Positions 16,919 through 29,034 of a stretch of 64,000 nt of DNA are shown here, in pieces. Each line of letters begins with the position of its first letter. Positions within the stretch are counted from its first letter, which is position 1. The stretch is from Saccharothrix carnea (GTDB taxonomy: Bacteria; Actinomycetota; Actinomycetes; Mycobacteriales; Pseudonocardiaceae). Made by a program: the position numbers and the translations under genes. The notes below the pieces were generated by a model. The model saw only the letters and a program-made list of their open reading frames with translations, did no database searches and had not been told where the DNA came from. The DNA is taken from contig NZ_PYAX01000011.1 in assembly GCF_003014735.1 (NCBI RefSeq), forward strand, positions 159,087-223,086, read 5' to 3'.

Positions 16919-17005
16919 CGGCCCCCGTGACCCCGAGCCCAGTCCAGCTCGGCCCGCACCTGGTGCGGGAAGCGGTCAGGGGGCCGTTTCACGTTCCGGC
17001 GAGGT

Positions 17006-17444
17006 TCACCCCAGGTGGGCGCGCACGACCCGCAGGTCGGCGAGGAACCCCTGGTAGGCCTCGTCGCGGTCGGGAGCGCGCAGGACCGACGACGGGTGCA
17101 CGGTCGCGATGACGTCGTGGTCCTCGGCACGCTCGGCCTGGCCACGCCGTTCGCTCACCTTGAACGCGGAGCCCAGCACGGCCTTCGCCGCCGTCGGCCC
17201 AGGCAGTCCAACGCCTTGTCCAGCAGTCGGCCGGCGGGACCGACGAACGGCTCGCCCTGCCGGTCCTCGACGTCGCCGGGCTGCTCGCCGACGAGCATCA
17301 GCCGGGCGTGCTCCGGTTCCGCGCCGAGCACCGTCTGCGTGGCCGGTTTGTACAGCTCACAGCCTCGGCACTCGGCGGCGGCACGGCGCAGCGCCGCCGA
17401 GTTCGGCCCTTTTGGGCACGAACTCGGCGGCGCTGGAGGTCCTG
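17006..17444 (-). pseudogene. udgX: UdgX-type uracil-DNA glycosylase, decayed
   Basis: Recognisable family 4-like/UdgX pieces: AAEFVPKRAEL, then in another frame AALRRAAAECRGCELYKPAT, VLGAEPEHARLMLVGEQPGD and GEPFVGPAGRLLDKALD, then after a jump CLG and in a third frame TAAKAVLGSAF, ATVHPSSVLRAPDRDEAYQG to the stop at 17006. About 80-90 residues of the middle are missing between LLDKALD and CLG, with a one-base deletion right after and another shift near the start. The Cys-rich motif and GEQPGD-E-D site remain, but the protein cannot be made. Confidence 0.8.
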
Positions 17445-17627
17445 CTAGCGGTCGTCGCCACGGAAGGCGTCCTTGACCTTCTCCCCCGCCTGCTTCAGCG
17501 AACCCTTGGCCTGCTCGGCGCGGCCCTCGGCCTGCCACTGCTCGTTGTCGGTGGCGTCACCGATTGCTTCCTTGGCCCGGCCCTTGAGTTCCTCGGCCTT
17601 GTTGCTGACCTTGTCGTCGGTACCCAT
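17445..17627 (-). CDS. CsbD family stress protein
   Basis: A 60-residue acidic/basic-alternating protein typical of CsbD: NKAEELKGRAKEAIGDATD, then GRAEQAKGSLKQAGEKVKDAF. Likely small soluble general-stress protein; its biochemical role is unknown in the family. ATG follows GAGAGGA. It is divergent from the VOC gene with a 72-base gap. Confidence 0.9.
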   Translation of the reverse strand: MGTDDKVSNKAEELKGRAKEAIGDATDNEQWQAEGRAEQAKGSLKQAGEKVKDAFRGDDR

Positions 17628-17699
17628 GACCGTCCTCTCGTCGGCTCTTCTCTGTCGACGAACGGGTACCCCTCCCCCGAACGGGGAAACTACGACCAC

Positions 17700-18059
17700 A
17701 TGACCGCACGTATCGTCGCCATTGCTATCGACTGCCCATCCGAGCAGGTCAGCACCGTTGCGGAGTTCTGGTGCGCGGCCCTCGGACACCACGTGGCAAG
17801 CCGCTGGAAGGACCCCGAAGGGGTGGAGTACACCGAGTTGGCGGGCGACGGCCCGACGCTCGTGCTGCAACCCGTCGCCGAGCCGAAGCGGACCAAGAAC
17901 CGGCTGCACCTCGACCTCGCGCCGGACGGCGACCGGGACGCGGAGGTCGAGCGGCTCATCGGCCTGGGCGCCCGCGTGGTCGACGCCGACCCGGCCCTGC
18001 CCTGGGTGGTGTGCGCCGATCCGGCGGACAACGAGTTCTGCGTGCTCCCGGCGCGCTGA
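17700..18059 (+). CDS. VOC family protein (glyoxalase-like)
   Basis: A 119-residue single-module VOC protein: IVAIAIDCPSEQVSTVAEFWCAALGH at the start, RLHLDLAPDGDRDAEVERLIGLGAR in the middle and ADPADNEFCVLP at the end, the pattern of the Glyoxalase_6-like group. Members bind small molecules or metals, some giving antibiotic resistance; no specific substrate is supported. Confidence 0.85.
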   Translation: MTARIVAIAIDCPSEQVSTVAEFWCAALGHHVASRWKDPEGVEYTELAGDGPTLVLQPVAEPKRTKNRLHLDLAPDGDRDAEVERLIGLGARVVDADPALPWVVCADPADNEFCVLPAR

Positions 18060-18267
18060 AACCCCTCCAGTTGCACCGGACCGCCCGTCCTCTACTACGG
18101 TGATCGTCTACGCGGTTGAAAAGCCAGCCGCAAGCCACCCGGCACCCGCAAGGGCACCAGGGTCAGCGAGAGCTGTGGGCTTGCCGGTGCTGGCACCCGC
18201 GTGTCCGGACGCTCTCGCACTGCTGGCCTGGCTGACCGGTACCGACGTGCGAGAGAGGAGCCCGACC

Positions 18268-18771
18268 GTGGTCGGGGACAACGGGCACGATTCGCTGACC
18301 GCGCGGATCGCCAGCCTTGAGGCCGAGATCGTGGGACTGCGCAAAGCGGTGCAGACGCGCACCGTGATCGGGCAGGCCACCGGCCTGATATCGGCGGTGC
18401 AGGGCTGCACGCCCCAGGAGGGGTTCCAGCTGCTCGTGCGGATGTCACAGCACCACAACGTGAAGCTGCACACGATCGCGCTGAAGCTGCTCGACCTCTC
18501 CGCCGAGCTCGGGCCGAGGCAGGCGGTGCGCGCCGTCCACACCTCCCCCGAACCGGACGACGACGGCCCGGTCGCCGTCGCCGCGTGGCCCGGGGTGGAG
18601 GTGGTGAACGCCGCACGCGGGCTCGTCGCCGCCTACGACGCGGCGCAGTACTCCGGTGACGACCGGCCGGAGGAGCGAAGACGGCTGGCCGACCAGGTCG
18701 AGTCGGCCGGTCGGCTGCTGGCCGAGAAGCTCACCGAGGTCGGTTGGCTCATCCCCGACCAGGGGACGTGA
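18268..18771 (+). CDS. ANTAR domain protein
   Basis: A 167-residue protein. A short coiled coil (LTARIASLEAEIVGLRKAV) leads into the ANTAR helices: TRTVIGQATGLISAVQGCTPQEGFQLLVRMSQHHNVKLHTIA. ANTAR proteins bind paired hexaloop RNA hairpins to prevent termination. No GAF or receiver domain is present, so the sensor input is missing or lies in the C-terminal 70 residues, which are not recognised. The GTG at 18268 follows GAGAGGAG. Its 3' end overlaps treZ tail-to-tail by 23 bases. Confidence 0.8.
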   Translation: MVGDNGHDSLTARIASLEAEIVGLRKAVQTRTVIGQATGLISAVQGCTPQEGFQLLVRMSQHHNVKLHTIALKLLDLSAELGPRQAVRAVHTSPEPDDDGPVAVAAWPGVEVVNAARGLVAAYDAAQYSGDDRPEERRRLADQVESAGRLLAEKLTEVGWLIPDQGT

Positions 18772-20503
18772 CCGCCGCGCGCTCCACGATCGCGAAGGTG
18801 TCGGCGGGCAGGTGCACCGCCTGCCCGTCCACCGCCTGCCCGTCCGCCCCGGTCCCCACCTCCACCTCCGCCGACGCGAGCAGCACCTCGCCCGCCTCGA
18901 CGTCGAGCCGCACCACGGTGTCGTCCCCGAGGTTGCACACCACCCGCAGCGAACCCCGGTGCAGCACGAGCACCGACCCCTCCTCGCGCACCACGAACCG
19001 GTCCAGCCGCGGGTCCGCCAGTTCCGGGCGTGACCGGCGCAGCGCGATCAACGCCCGGTAGAGCTCGAACAGCTCCCGGTGGCCGGGCGACGACACCTCG
19101 TCCCAGCGCAACGTCGACCGCCGCACGGTCTCCGGGTCGATCGGGTCCGGCACCTCCGACTCGCCCCACCCGTGCCTGCCGAACTCGCGCCGCCGACCCG
19201 TGCGCACCGCCTCGGCCAGCTCCGGGTCCGGGAACGAAGCGAAGAACTGCCACGGCGTGCTCGCCGCCCACTCCTCACCCATGAAGATCATCGGCGTGTA
19301 CGGGGAGCAGAGCACGATCGCCGCGCCGACCGCCTGCCGCCGCCACGACACGGTCGCCGACAGCCGGTCGCCGGTGGCGCGGTTGCCGACCTGGTCGTGG
19401 TTCTGCAGGTAGGCGAGGAACCGGTGGCCGGGCAGCCGGTCGCGGTCCACCGGCCGGCCGTGGTGCCTGCCCCGGAACGACGACCACGTGCCCGCGTGGC
19501 GGAACACCTCGCGCAGCGTCCGGCCCAGCGCACCCTCGAAGTCCGGGTAGTAGCCGAACGTCTCGCCGCTCAACGCCACGTGCAGCGCGTGGTGCAGGTC
19601 GTCGTCCCACTGGGCGTGCAGGCCGTAGCCGCCGCCTTCCCGCGCGGTGACGAGCTTGGCATCGTTCAGGTCCGACTCGGCGATCAACGTCAACGGCCTG
19701 CGCACGGCGGCCGACAGGGCCTCCACCTCGACGGCGAGCTGTTCGAGCACGTGCAGCGCGCTGCGGTCCACGAGGGCGTGCACGGCGTCGAGGCGCAGCC
19801 CGTCCACGTGGAAGTCGCGCAGCCAGCCCAGCGCGTTGTCGACCACGTACCGGCGCACCTCGTCGGAGCCCTCGCCGTCGAGGTTGAGCCCGGGTCCCCA
19901 GTCGTTGCTGCCCGCGAAGTACGGCCCGAACCGGTCGAGGTACGCGCCGGACGGCCCGAGGTGGTTGTAGACCACGTCCAGCAGCACGGCGAGCCCGCGC
20001 GCGTGGCAGGCGTCCACGAACCGCTTGAACCCGTCCGGCCCGCCGTACGGCTCGTGCACCGCGCCCCACAGCACGCCGTCGTAGCCCCAGCCCGCGGTGC
20101 CGTCGAACGAGTTCACCGGCATCACCTCGACGTGCGTGACGCCGAGGTCGACCAGGTGGTCCAGCCGCTCGACCGCGCCGTCGAAAGTGCCGGCGGACGT
20201 GAACGTGCCGATGTGCAGCTCGTAGACCACCGCGCCGGGCAGCGCCCGCCCGGTCCACGCCTGGTCGGTCCAGCCGAACGCCGAGTGGTCGTAGACCCGG
20301 GACGCCGCGTGCACCCCGTTCGGCTGCCACCGCGACCGCGGGTCGGGCAGCGCCTCGTCGGAGTCGCCCAGCAGGAACGCGTAGTCGGCCCCGGTCGCGT
20401 CCGAGTGCCACCACCCGCCGTCGCCGGCCGTCATCGCGTGGTCGCGACCGTCGACCCGAACCCGGACGCGCTCGTGCGCCGGCGCCCACACCGAGAAACC
20501 CAC
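18749..20503 (-). CDS. treZ: Malto-oligosyltrehalose trehalohydrolase
   Basis: A 584-residue GH13 enzyme. An N-terminal beta-sandwich (FSVWAPAHERVRVRVDG) is followed by the barrel with DVVYNHLGPSG, GLRLDAVHAL (nucleophile Asp), LIAESDLND (acid Glu) and FLQNHDQ-type AYLQNHDQVGN. It cleaves trehalose from maltooligosyltrehalose made by TreY. GTG follows GAGGAG. It is 8 bases downstream of treY and completes a glgX-treY-treZ run for conversion of glycogen to trehalose. Confidence 0.95.
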   Translation of the reverse strand: MGFSVWAPAHERVRVRVDGRDHAMTAGDGGWWHSDATGADYAFLLGDSDEALPDPRSRWQPNGVHAASRVYDHSAFGWTDQAWTGRALPGAVVYELHIGTFTSAGTFDGAVERLDHLVDLGVTHVEVMPVNSFDGTAGWGYDGVLWGAVHEPYGGPDGFKRFVDACHARGLAVLLDVVYNHLGPSGAYLDRFGPYFAGSNDWGPGLNLDGEGSDEVRRYVVDNALGWLRDFHVDGLRLDAVHALVDRSALHVLEQLAVEVEALSAAVRRPLTLIAESDLNDAKLVTAREGGGYGLHAQWDDDLHHALHVALSGETFGYYPDFEGALGRTLREVFRHAGTWSSFRGRHHGRPVDRDRLPGHRFLAYLQNHDQVGNRATGDRLSATVSWRRQAVGAAIVLCSPYTPMIFMGEEWAASTPWQFFASFPDPELAEAVRTGRRREFGRHGWGESEVPDPIDPETVRRSTLRWDEVSSPGHRELFELYRALIALRRSRPELADPRLDRFVVREEGSVLVLHRGSLRVVCNLGDDTVVRLDVEAGEVLLASAEVEVGTGADGQAVDGQAVHLPADTFAIVERAAVTSPGRG

Positions 20504-20511
20504 GGATCTCC

Positions 20512-22907
20512 TCAGACTCCTGTCGTCGGCTCAGCCGACGTCCGATCGCCTCGAACCAGCAGTGCCACGGGGTAGCGGTCGAGCAGGTCGGCCAGCAGCG
20601 GTGAGGCCGGGCGGGAGGTGAGCACGTCGGTCCACTCCCCCGGCGGCAGCGGCAGCACCGCGTCACCCCAGCCGCCCGCGTTCGCCAACCCCACCGGGAG
20701 CCGGGTCGCCACCGCCACCAGACCGGTCCGCTCGAACGCGACGACGTGCCGCGCGGTGCGGCCGGACGCCTCCAGCGGCCGGTAGCCGCGGAACAGCTCG
20801 GGCCGTTCCCGGCGCAACCGCAGCGCGCGCTGCACGACCAGCAGCTTCGCCGCGCCCGAGTCGTCCACGTCCGGCAGCCAGCCGTCCTGGACGCGTTCCA
20901 GCAGCCGTCGCCGCACCTCGTAGTCGACGGGTCGGCGGTTGTCCGGGTCGACCAGCGACAGGTCCCACAGCTCGGTGCCCTGGTAGACGTCCGGCACGCC
21001 GGGCGCGCAGAGCTGCACCAGCTTCTGGCCCAGCGCGTTGGACCAGCCCGGCGCCACGATCCGGTCGACGAACGACGCCACCTCGGCCGCCACCGGACCG
21101 GCCAGCACCTGCTCGGGCCACGCCGCGACGGCCGCCTCGAACTCCTCGTCGTGGTCGATCCACGTGGTGCGGACCTTCGACTCCTTGGCCGCCTTGTCCA
21201 GGTAGGCGCGCATCCGGTCGGCGGTGATCGGCCACGCGCCGACCAGGGACTGCCACGCCAGCATGTTCAGCGACGGCTCGTCGATCGGGTGCGCGGCGGT
21301 CCACCGGCGCACGCACTCGGCGAACTCGCCGGGCAGCTCCGCCAGCACCGCGAGCCGGGCCCGCACGTCCTCTGACCGCTTGGTGTCGTGCGTGGACAGC
21401 GCCGTCATCGACGCCGGTGACCCGGCCTCCCGCATCGCCGCGCGGGCGTGGAACTCGGTCGGTGGCACGCCGAAGCGGTCCGGAGCGCCACCGACCTCGT
21501 TGAGCGCCACGAACCGGGTGTAGCGGTAGAACGCGGTGTCCTCGGTGCCCTTGGCGACGACCATGCCGGACGTCTGCTGGATCCGCGTGGCCAGCTCGCC
21601 CTGCGGCTCGGCGCGCACCTGCCGGTCCAGCGCCGCTGCCGCCGGCGACGCCGCCGCGGTCACCGCCGCTTCCCACGCGTCGAGCCCTTCGGGCAGGTAG
21701 GAGCGGTAGACGGGGAAGTGGACCATGACCTCGGCCACCGCGCGTTCGGCCTCGGCCTGGTCCGCGTCACGCACCAGGGCCGCGATCCGGCGCACCTCGG
21801 CGCGCAGGATCGTCCGGGTCACCAGGTCGCGGCACTCGTGCTCGACCGCGGCGAAGTCCGCGGGCACGGCGAACTCCTCGGCCAGCGCGGTGAACGCCGC
21901 CTCGCCCGCCGGGTCCACGAACAGGCCGCAGACCTCGCGCAACGCGTCGTAGCCCGTGGTGCCCTCGGCGGACCAGCTCACCGGCAGCCGCTCGTCCGCG
22001 CCGAGGATCTTCTCCACGACCAGCCACACGCCCGAGCGCTGCTTGAGCCGCCGCACGTACCCGCCGGGGTCGGCCAGCCCGTCCGGGTGGTCGACCCTCA
22101 GCCCGGTCACCTCACCCGACGCCACCCACCGCAGCACTTCGCCGTGCGTGGCGTCGAACACCGCGGGGTCTTCCACCCGCACCGCGGCCAACGTGGTGAT
22201 GTCGAAGAACCGCCGGTAGTTCAGCTCGGTGTTGCCGCGCCGCCAGAACACCAACCGGTAGTGCTCGTGCTCTTCCTCGGACGCCTCGTCACCCGCGAAC
22301 GGCAGCAGCAGGGGCCCGGAGTCCCAGTCGATGTCGAAGAACCCGGCGTACCGCGACTCCCGACCGTTCCGCAGGACGTCCCACCACCACTGGTTGACGT
22401 CGTCCGGACCGACCGCCATGTGGTTGGGCACGATGTCGAGCACCAACCCGAGCCCCGCCCGCTTGAGCGCCTTGTGCAACGCCAGCCGCCCGGACTCCCC
22501 ACCCAACTCCTCCCGTGCCCGCGTCGGGTCGACCACGTCATAGCCGTGGGTCGACCCGGGCACCGCCTCCAACACCGGTGAGGCGTACAACGCGCCGACA
22601 CCGAGCGCGTCCAGGTAGTCGACCACCGCCTCGGCGTGCGCGAAGGTGAAGTCGGGCGTGAACTGGATGCGGTAGGTCGACGCAGGTGCACCACCGACCC
22701 CACCGCCGACCAGTTCGCTTCGCAGGGGTCCCCCCTGGGGGTCCCCTGTCTCGATTTTACCGGCGGGGTCCGACAATTCCCGGGTCGAGCCGTGCGGTTC
22801 CGGGGTCGAGCCGTGCGGTTGCGGGGTTGAGCCGTGCGGTTCCGCGGGCGAGCTGGGCGGTTCCGGGGTCGGGCCGTGGCCGATGGCGGCCGGGCCGGGC
22901 GCGCCCG

Positions 22908-22911
<4 letters not shown>
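20512..22911 (-). CDS. treY: Maltooligosyl trehalose synthase
   Basis: A GH13 enzyme of about 799 residues if started at GTG 22911, which overlaps the glgX stop (GTGA). Landmarks: STYRIQFTPDFTFAHA near residue 77, LVLDIVPNHMAV, GLRVDHPDGLADP with the catalytic Asp, VEKILGADE with the acid Glu, and PGVPDVYQGTELW near the end. TreY proteins normally begin at STYR, so this one has a 77-residue low-complexity extension containing PHGSTP repeats. A TTG within the extension (at REL-S) is an alternative start. It isomerises the terminal alpha-1,4 bond of maltodextrins to alpha,alpha-1,1. Confidence 0.93.
22787..22849. repeat. Three tandem 21-bp units in the treY 5' region
   Basis: GAGCCGTGCGGTTCCGGGGT-type units repeat at 22787, 22808 and 22829 with one to three differences. 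Read on the minus strand they encode EPHGSTP repeats in the TreY N-terminal extension. Confidence 0.75.
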
Positions 22912-25034
<2,123 letters not shown>

Positions 25035-25086
25035 AGGGTTTTCCTCCGGACGAGCGGGAACGATTCGACCCCTTGACCGTGCTGGG

Positions 25087-25431
25087 TCAGGACCTGCCTG
25101 CGTGTGACCTGACGAGCTGGCCGCGCGCGGCGACCAGGAGCAACCTCGCCTCCTGCCACTCGCAGTAGCGCAGGTGCTCGCAGGCGGCCTCGGCGCAGGC
25201 CACCGCCTGGGCGAGCGCTCCGTCCGAACCCACGTCGGTGCGCCGCAGGGCGTCCCGGAGGGACTCTTCGGCATCGCGGGCCCCGGCGAGCGGATCGGCC
25301 AGGTTCGTCGGTCGGACGGCCACCAGGACCTTCTCGACGGTCGACTCCAGAGCGTTCGAAGGGGTGCTGCTGCTCTGGGGAATCATCTGTTCGGGCACCA
25401 GCCCGGTACGGGACACCAAGTCGGTGTTCAC
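25087..25431 (-). CDS. Hypothetical protein
   Basis: A 114-residue protein, GTG at 25431 with GGAGG 12 bases upstream. Residues 27-114 are predicted helical: LESTVEKVLVAVRP, DAEESLRDALRR, ALAQAVACAEAACEHL, EARLLLVAARGQLVRSH. No family recognised. It lies 52 bases before glgX on the same strand and may be co-transcribed. Confidence 0.55.
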   Translation of the reverse strand: MNTDLVSRTGLVPEQMIPQSSSTPSNALESTVEKVLVAVRPTNLADPLAGARDAEESLRDALRRTDVGSDGALAQAVACAEAACEHLRYCEWQEARLLLVAARGQLVRSHAGRS

Positions 25432-25522
25432 GGGTGACTGCCACCTCCAACCTTGGCGCGGGTGACTGGTTGACGATACTCCGCGGCCGAGCCGCGCGCT
25501 GTGACGTGGGGGTTTCGCTTCA

Positions 25523-27412
25523 TCACGAACCGCTCCCGTCGACTCCGGGCGTGCGATCGCCGGCCAGCACCGCGGCCACCCGCCGCACGCGCGCATCCAC
25601 GAACATCTCGTCGAGCGCCACGGGCAACGGGATGCGCCAGTTCGGGTACTGGTCGGTGGTGCCGGGCAGGTTGGGCTGGCGGGTCTCGCCCAGCGCATCC
25701 TGCGGCGAGGTCAGCACGAGCACGGAACGGGCTTTCGCGAGCAGGGCGTGGAACGCGGTGACCAGGTCATCGGCAGGTACACCTTCCTGCTTGAGGAGTT
25801 CGAGCAACTCCCCGCGCTCACGCTCGGCTGCCCGGTATTCCCCGTCCACCGGTCCCTCAAACTGCCCCAGTTCGGCTCGCACCCGAACGTGTTCGGCGGC
25901 CAGGAACCCGGCCACCGTGGGCAGGTCGTGGGTGGAGATGCTCGCCATGGCCGACGCGGTCCACTTCTCCGGCGGCACGAGCGGGTGGTCGGGCAGGTCG
26001 TACTCGCGTTGGAACCACAGCACCGCCGAGCTGAGCACGCCGTGCTCGTGCAACGCCTCGGTGACCTTCGGCTCGATCGTGCCGAGGTCCTCGCCGACGA
26101 CGACCGCGCCGGCCCGGTGCGCCTCCAGCGTCAGCACGGCCAGCATCGCGTCCGGGTCGTAGTGCACGTAGGTGCCGCGCTTGGGCGGCTCGCCCGGCGG
26201 GATCCACCACAGCCGCCACAGGCCCGCGACGTGGTCGATGCGGATGCCGTCCGCGTGCCGCAGCACGCTGCGCACCACCGCCCGGAACGGCTCGTAGCCC
26301 TGCTCGGCGAGCCGGTCGGGTCGCCACGGCGGCAGGCCCCAGTCCTGGCCGAGGCGGCTGAACGCGTCTGGTGGCGCGCCGACCGTGACGTCCGCGGCGA
26401 ACGCGTCGCGAACCGCCCACGTGTCCGCGCCGCCGGGGTTGACGCCCACCGGCAGGTCGTGCACGACCCCGACCGGCATGCCCGCGTCTCGCGCGGCCCG
26501 GCGCGCGGCGGCCAACTGCTGCTCGCACAGCTCCTGCAGCCACGCGTGGAACGCCACCCGTTCGGGATCGGGGGTGGCGGTGGCCGGGTCGCGCTGCCCG
26601 GGTGGCCACTCGCGCCAGTCCGGGCCGTGCACCTCGGCCAGCGCGCAGAACCGGGCGAAGTCGAGCAGGTCGCCTTCGGGCGCGCGGTGCTCCTCGTGCC
26701 GCCAGAGCAGTTCGAGCGCCTTCGCCTTGGCTGTCCACACCGCGTCGTAGTCGATCAGGTCGGTGTCGGCTGGCGGGCGCAGCGCGTCGATCTCGGCACG
26801 GGTGGCGTCGTCGGCGGCGCGGTAGGCGGGGATGTCGGAGATCCGCAGGTAGAGCGGGTTGGCGAAGCGGCGGCTCGACGGCGAGTACGGCGAGCGCTCC
26901 ACCGGCAGGGTGGGGCTGATCGCCTGCACGGGGTTGACCAGCAGCACGCCCGCGCCGAGTTCGGCCGCGCTGCGCCGGGCCAGCGTGGCGAGGTCGGCGT
27001 AGTCGCCCATGCCCCACGACTCGGAGGAGCGCATCGCGTAGAGCTGGAGCATCCACCCCCACGACCGGGGGACGGGTGCCAGCTTGCGCGGCGCGACGAT
27101 CACGGTCCGCGCACCGAGCCGGTGGTAGCCCAGCGGCAGCGCGGCGGGCAGCTCGACCCGGCCGCCGTCCTCCAGCTCGACCGTGCCGGTCTCCTCCAGC
27201 ACGTCGCCCTCACGCAGGACGACCGTGCGCGGCGGTACTTTCGGCGCGGCGAGCGCGCGCCGGACCGCCTCCGGCGTCGAGGCGTCCACGTCCAGCTGCG
27301 CGAGCACCGCGACCACCACATCGGGGTCGACGTCGGCTCGGCGCTGGGTGGCGTCCTCGTAGTGGGTGGCCACGCCGTGGGCCTCGGCCAGTGCCGCGAG
27401 CTCGTCGTCCAC
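25523..27412 (-). CDS. malQ: 4-alpha-glucanotransferase (amylomaltase)
   Basis: A GH77 enzyme of about 629 residues. Motifs: WGMGDYADLATLA, SPYSPSSRRFANPLYL, GIRIDHVAGLWRLWWIP (nucleophile Asp), VVGEDLGTIEP (acid Glu) and STHDLPTVAGFL. The N-terminal domain (DELAALAEAHGVATHY) is the actinobacterial extension. The start is uncertain: GTG 27412 gives the usual beginning, while GTG 27469 would add 19 residues. It rearranges maltodextrins, feeding the same pool as glgX. The LacI-type gene lies upstream on the same strand. Confidence 0.94.
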   Translation of the reverse strand: MDDELAALAEAHGVATHYEDATQRRADVDPDVVVAVLAQLDVDASTPEAVRRALAAPKVPPRTVVLREGDVLEETGTVELEDGGRVELPAALPLGYHRLGARTVIVAPRKLAPVPRSWGWMLQLYAMRSSESWGMGDYADLATLARRSAAELGAGVLLVNPVQAISPTLPVERSPYSPSSRRFANPLYLRISDIPAYRAADDATRAEIDALRPPADTDLIDYDAVWTAKAKALELLWRHEEHRAPEGDLLDFARFCALAEVHGPDWREWPPGQRDPATATPDPERVAFHAWLQELCEQQLAAARRAARDAGMPVGVVHDLPVGVNPGGADTWAVRDAFAADVTVGAPPDAFSRLGQDWGLPPWRPDRLAEQGYEPFRAVVRSVLRHADGIRIDHVAGLWRLWWIPPGEPPKRGTYVHYDPDAMLAVLTLEAHRAGAVVVGEDLGTIEPKVTEALHEHGVLSSAVLWFQREYDLPDHPLVPPEKWTASAMASISTHDLPTVAGFLAAEHVRVRAELGQFEGPVDGEYRAAERERGELLELLKQEGVPADDLVTAFHALLAKARSVLVLTSPQDALGETRQPNLPGTTDQYPNWRIPLPVALDEMFVDARVRRVAAVLAGDRTPGVDGSGS

Positions 27413-27533
27413 GTCGGACAGCTTCGCCTTCCCCGTCGATCGGAATCCAGGCTGGTGACAACTGGTCACCCAAAGGTTGCAGGACGTTGCCCGTGGTTAA
27501 TAACCCAGCAGAGTGAGTTCAAACCTCGCGGCG

Positions 27534-28463
27534 TCAAGAACCTGCGGGCCCGGTCGACTCGCGCACCACCAGCTGCACGGACGGCGGCTCGGTGTCGTCC
27601 TCCTCGCCGCGCAGCCGGGCCAGCAGCACGTCCACGGCGTGCTCGCCGCGTTCCCGCCAGGCGCCCTCCACCGCGGTCATGCCCACGGCGCGGGCCAGGT
27701 CGGTGCCCTCGAGGCTGACGATCGACACGTCGCCGGGCACCTCGCGGCCGTCGCGGCGCAGCCGCAGGAACACGCCCAGCGCCACCTCGCCGCTCGTGCT
27801 GATCACCGCGGTCGGCAGCCGCTCGCCGTCGAGCAGCGCGTCCACCACCTGCTCGCCGCCCGCCACCGTCGACGACGACCACAGCGTCCACTCCGGACGG
27901 ACCGCGAGCCCCTCGGCGACCAGCACCTCGTCGTAGGACTCGTCGATGTCGCCGGCCAGCACCAGCGCCACGTCTTGGTGGCGCAGCCCCGTGAGGTGGC
28001 CGGCCGCCAGCCGCAGCGCCTCGCGCAGGTCGCCGTCCCACACCGCGACCACGGGCACGTCCAGGCCCGCCAGCGCGGCGTCCTCGGCGTCGGTGAGGTT
28101 GACCGCGAGCGCGAGCACCCCGTCGACCCGCCTGGCCAGCGGCAGCTCTTCGAAGAACCGCTTGCGCGCGTCGGCGTCGCGCAGCACGTAGAGCAGCACG
28201 TCGTACCCGGCCTGCCGCAACGCGCCCTCCGCGCCCGCGAGCAGGTCGCCCCGGCCCACGTCGGCGGTCAGCACGGCGACCGCGTACCGCCGGCCGCCGG
28301 CGAGGCTGGACGCGTCCCGCGCGATCGCGTACCGCATCCGCTTGGCGACCTCGGTCACGTACCGGCGGGTCGCCTCGGACACGCCGGGCTCGCCGCGCAG
28401 CGCCCGCGACACCGTCGCCGCGGACACCCCGGCGGCCCGCGCGACGTCGGACATGCTCGTCAA
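27534..28463 (-). CDS. LacI family transcriptional regulator
   Basis: A 309-residue repressor. HTH: MSDVARAAGVSAATVSRALRGEPGVSEATR, then the hinge, then a periplasmic-binding-like core (YAVAVLTADVGRGDLLAGAEGAL). The TTG at 28463 follows GGGAGG with a 6-base gap and is preferred over ATG 28454, which lacks a site. Position upstream of malQ and the glgX-treYZ block suggests control of maltodextrin genes. The effector is unknown. Confidence 0.92.
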   Translation of the reverse strand: MTSMSDVARAAGVSAATVSRALRGEPGVSEATRRYVTEVAKRMRYAIARDASSLAGGRRYAVAVLTADVGRGDLLAGAEGALRQAGYDVLLYVLRDADARKRFFEELPLARRVDGVLALAVNLTDAEDAALAGLDVPVVAVWDGDLREALRLAAGHLTGLRHQDVALVLAGDIDESYDEVLVAEGLAVRPEWTLWSSSTVAGGEQVVDALLDGERLPTAVISTSGEVALGVFLRLRRDGREVPGDVSIVSLEGTDLARAVGMTAVEGAWRERGEHAVDVLLARLRGEEDDTEPPSVQLVVRESTGPAGS

Positions 28464-28497
28464 CTCACACCTCCCGGCCTGGTACGAGGTTAGCGAG

Positions 28498-28509
28498 AAC
28501 CGTACGGTT
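28498..28509. promoter_or_regulatory. 12-bp palindrome, candidate LacI-family operator
   Basis: AACCGTACGGTT is a perfect palindrome in the 100-base region between the LacI-type gene and the divergent peroxiredoxin gene, 35 bases before the LacI start. Autoregulation is inferred. Confidence 0.4.
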
Positions 28510-28563
28510 GCCTTGCCCCGAGCACCCTGCGGTACGTGATCGACACCCTGCGAGAGGACCGCC

Positions 28564-29028
28564 ATGAAGGCAGGCGACCAGGCACCCGACTTCACGCTGG
28601 CCGACCAGGACGGCGTGCCGCGCACGCTGTCCGGGCTGCTCTCCGGCGGCCCCGTGGTGCTGTTCTTCTACCCCGCCGCGATGACCGCCGGGTGCACCGC
28701 GGAGAGCTGCCACTTCCGCGACCTCGCGGCCGAGTTCGCCGAGGTCGGGGCGCAGCGGGTGGGCATCAGCCCGGACTCCGTGCAGCGGCAGCACGAGTTC
28801 GCCGCGACGCACCGCTTCGACTACCCGCTGCTGTCCGACGGCGACGGCGAGGTGGCCGCGCGGTTCGGCGTGAAGCGGCGCTTCGGGCCGCTGCCGGTGA
28901 AGCGGCACACGTTCGTCATCGACACCGACCGGACCGTGATCGAAGTCATCAGATCCGAGTTCGCCATGAACGCGCACGCCGACAAGGCGCTGGCCGTGCT
29001 GCGCGAACGGGCCGGCCGCACGGCCTGA
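28564..29028 (+). CDS. bcp: Peroxiredoxin, Bcp/PrxQ type
   Basis: A 154-residue thiol peroxidase. APDFTLADQDG at the start, then FYPAAMTAGCTAESCHFRDL with the peroxidatic Cys44 and resolving Cys49 five residues later, the atypical 2-Cys PrxQ pattern. HTFVIDTDRTVIEVI is the conserved beta strand. It reduces hydroperoxides in the cytoplasm using thioredoxin. ATG follows GAGAGGA. Confidence 0.95.
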   Translation: MKAGDQAPDFTLADQDGVPRTLSGLLSGGPVVLFFYPAAMTAGCTAESCHFRDLAAEFAEVGAQRVGISPDSVQRQHEFAATHRFDYPLLSDGDGEVAARFGVKRRFGPLPVKRHTFVIDTDRTVIEVIRSEFAMNAHADKALAVLRERAGRTA

Positions 29029-29034
29029 CGGCGT

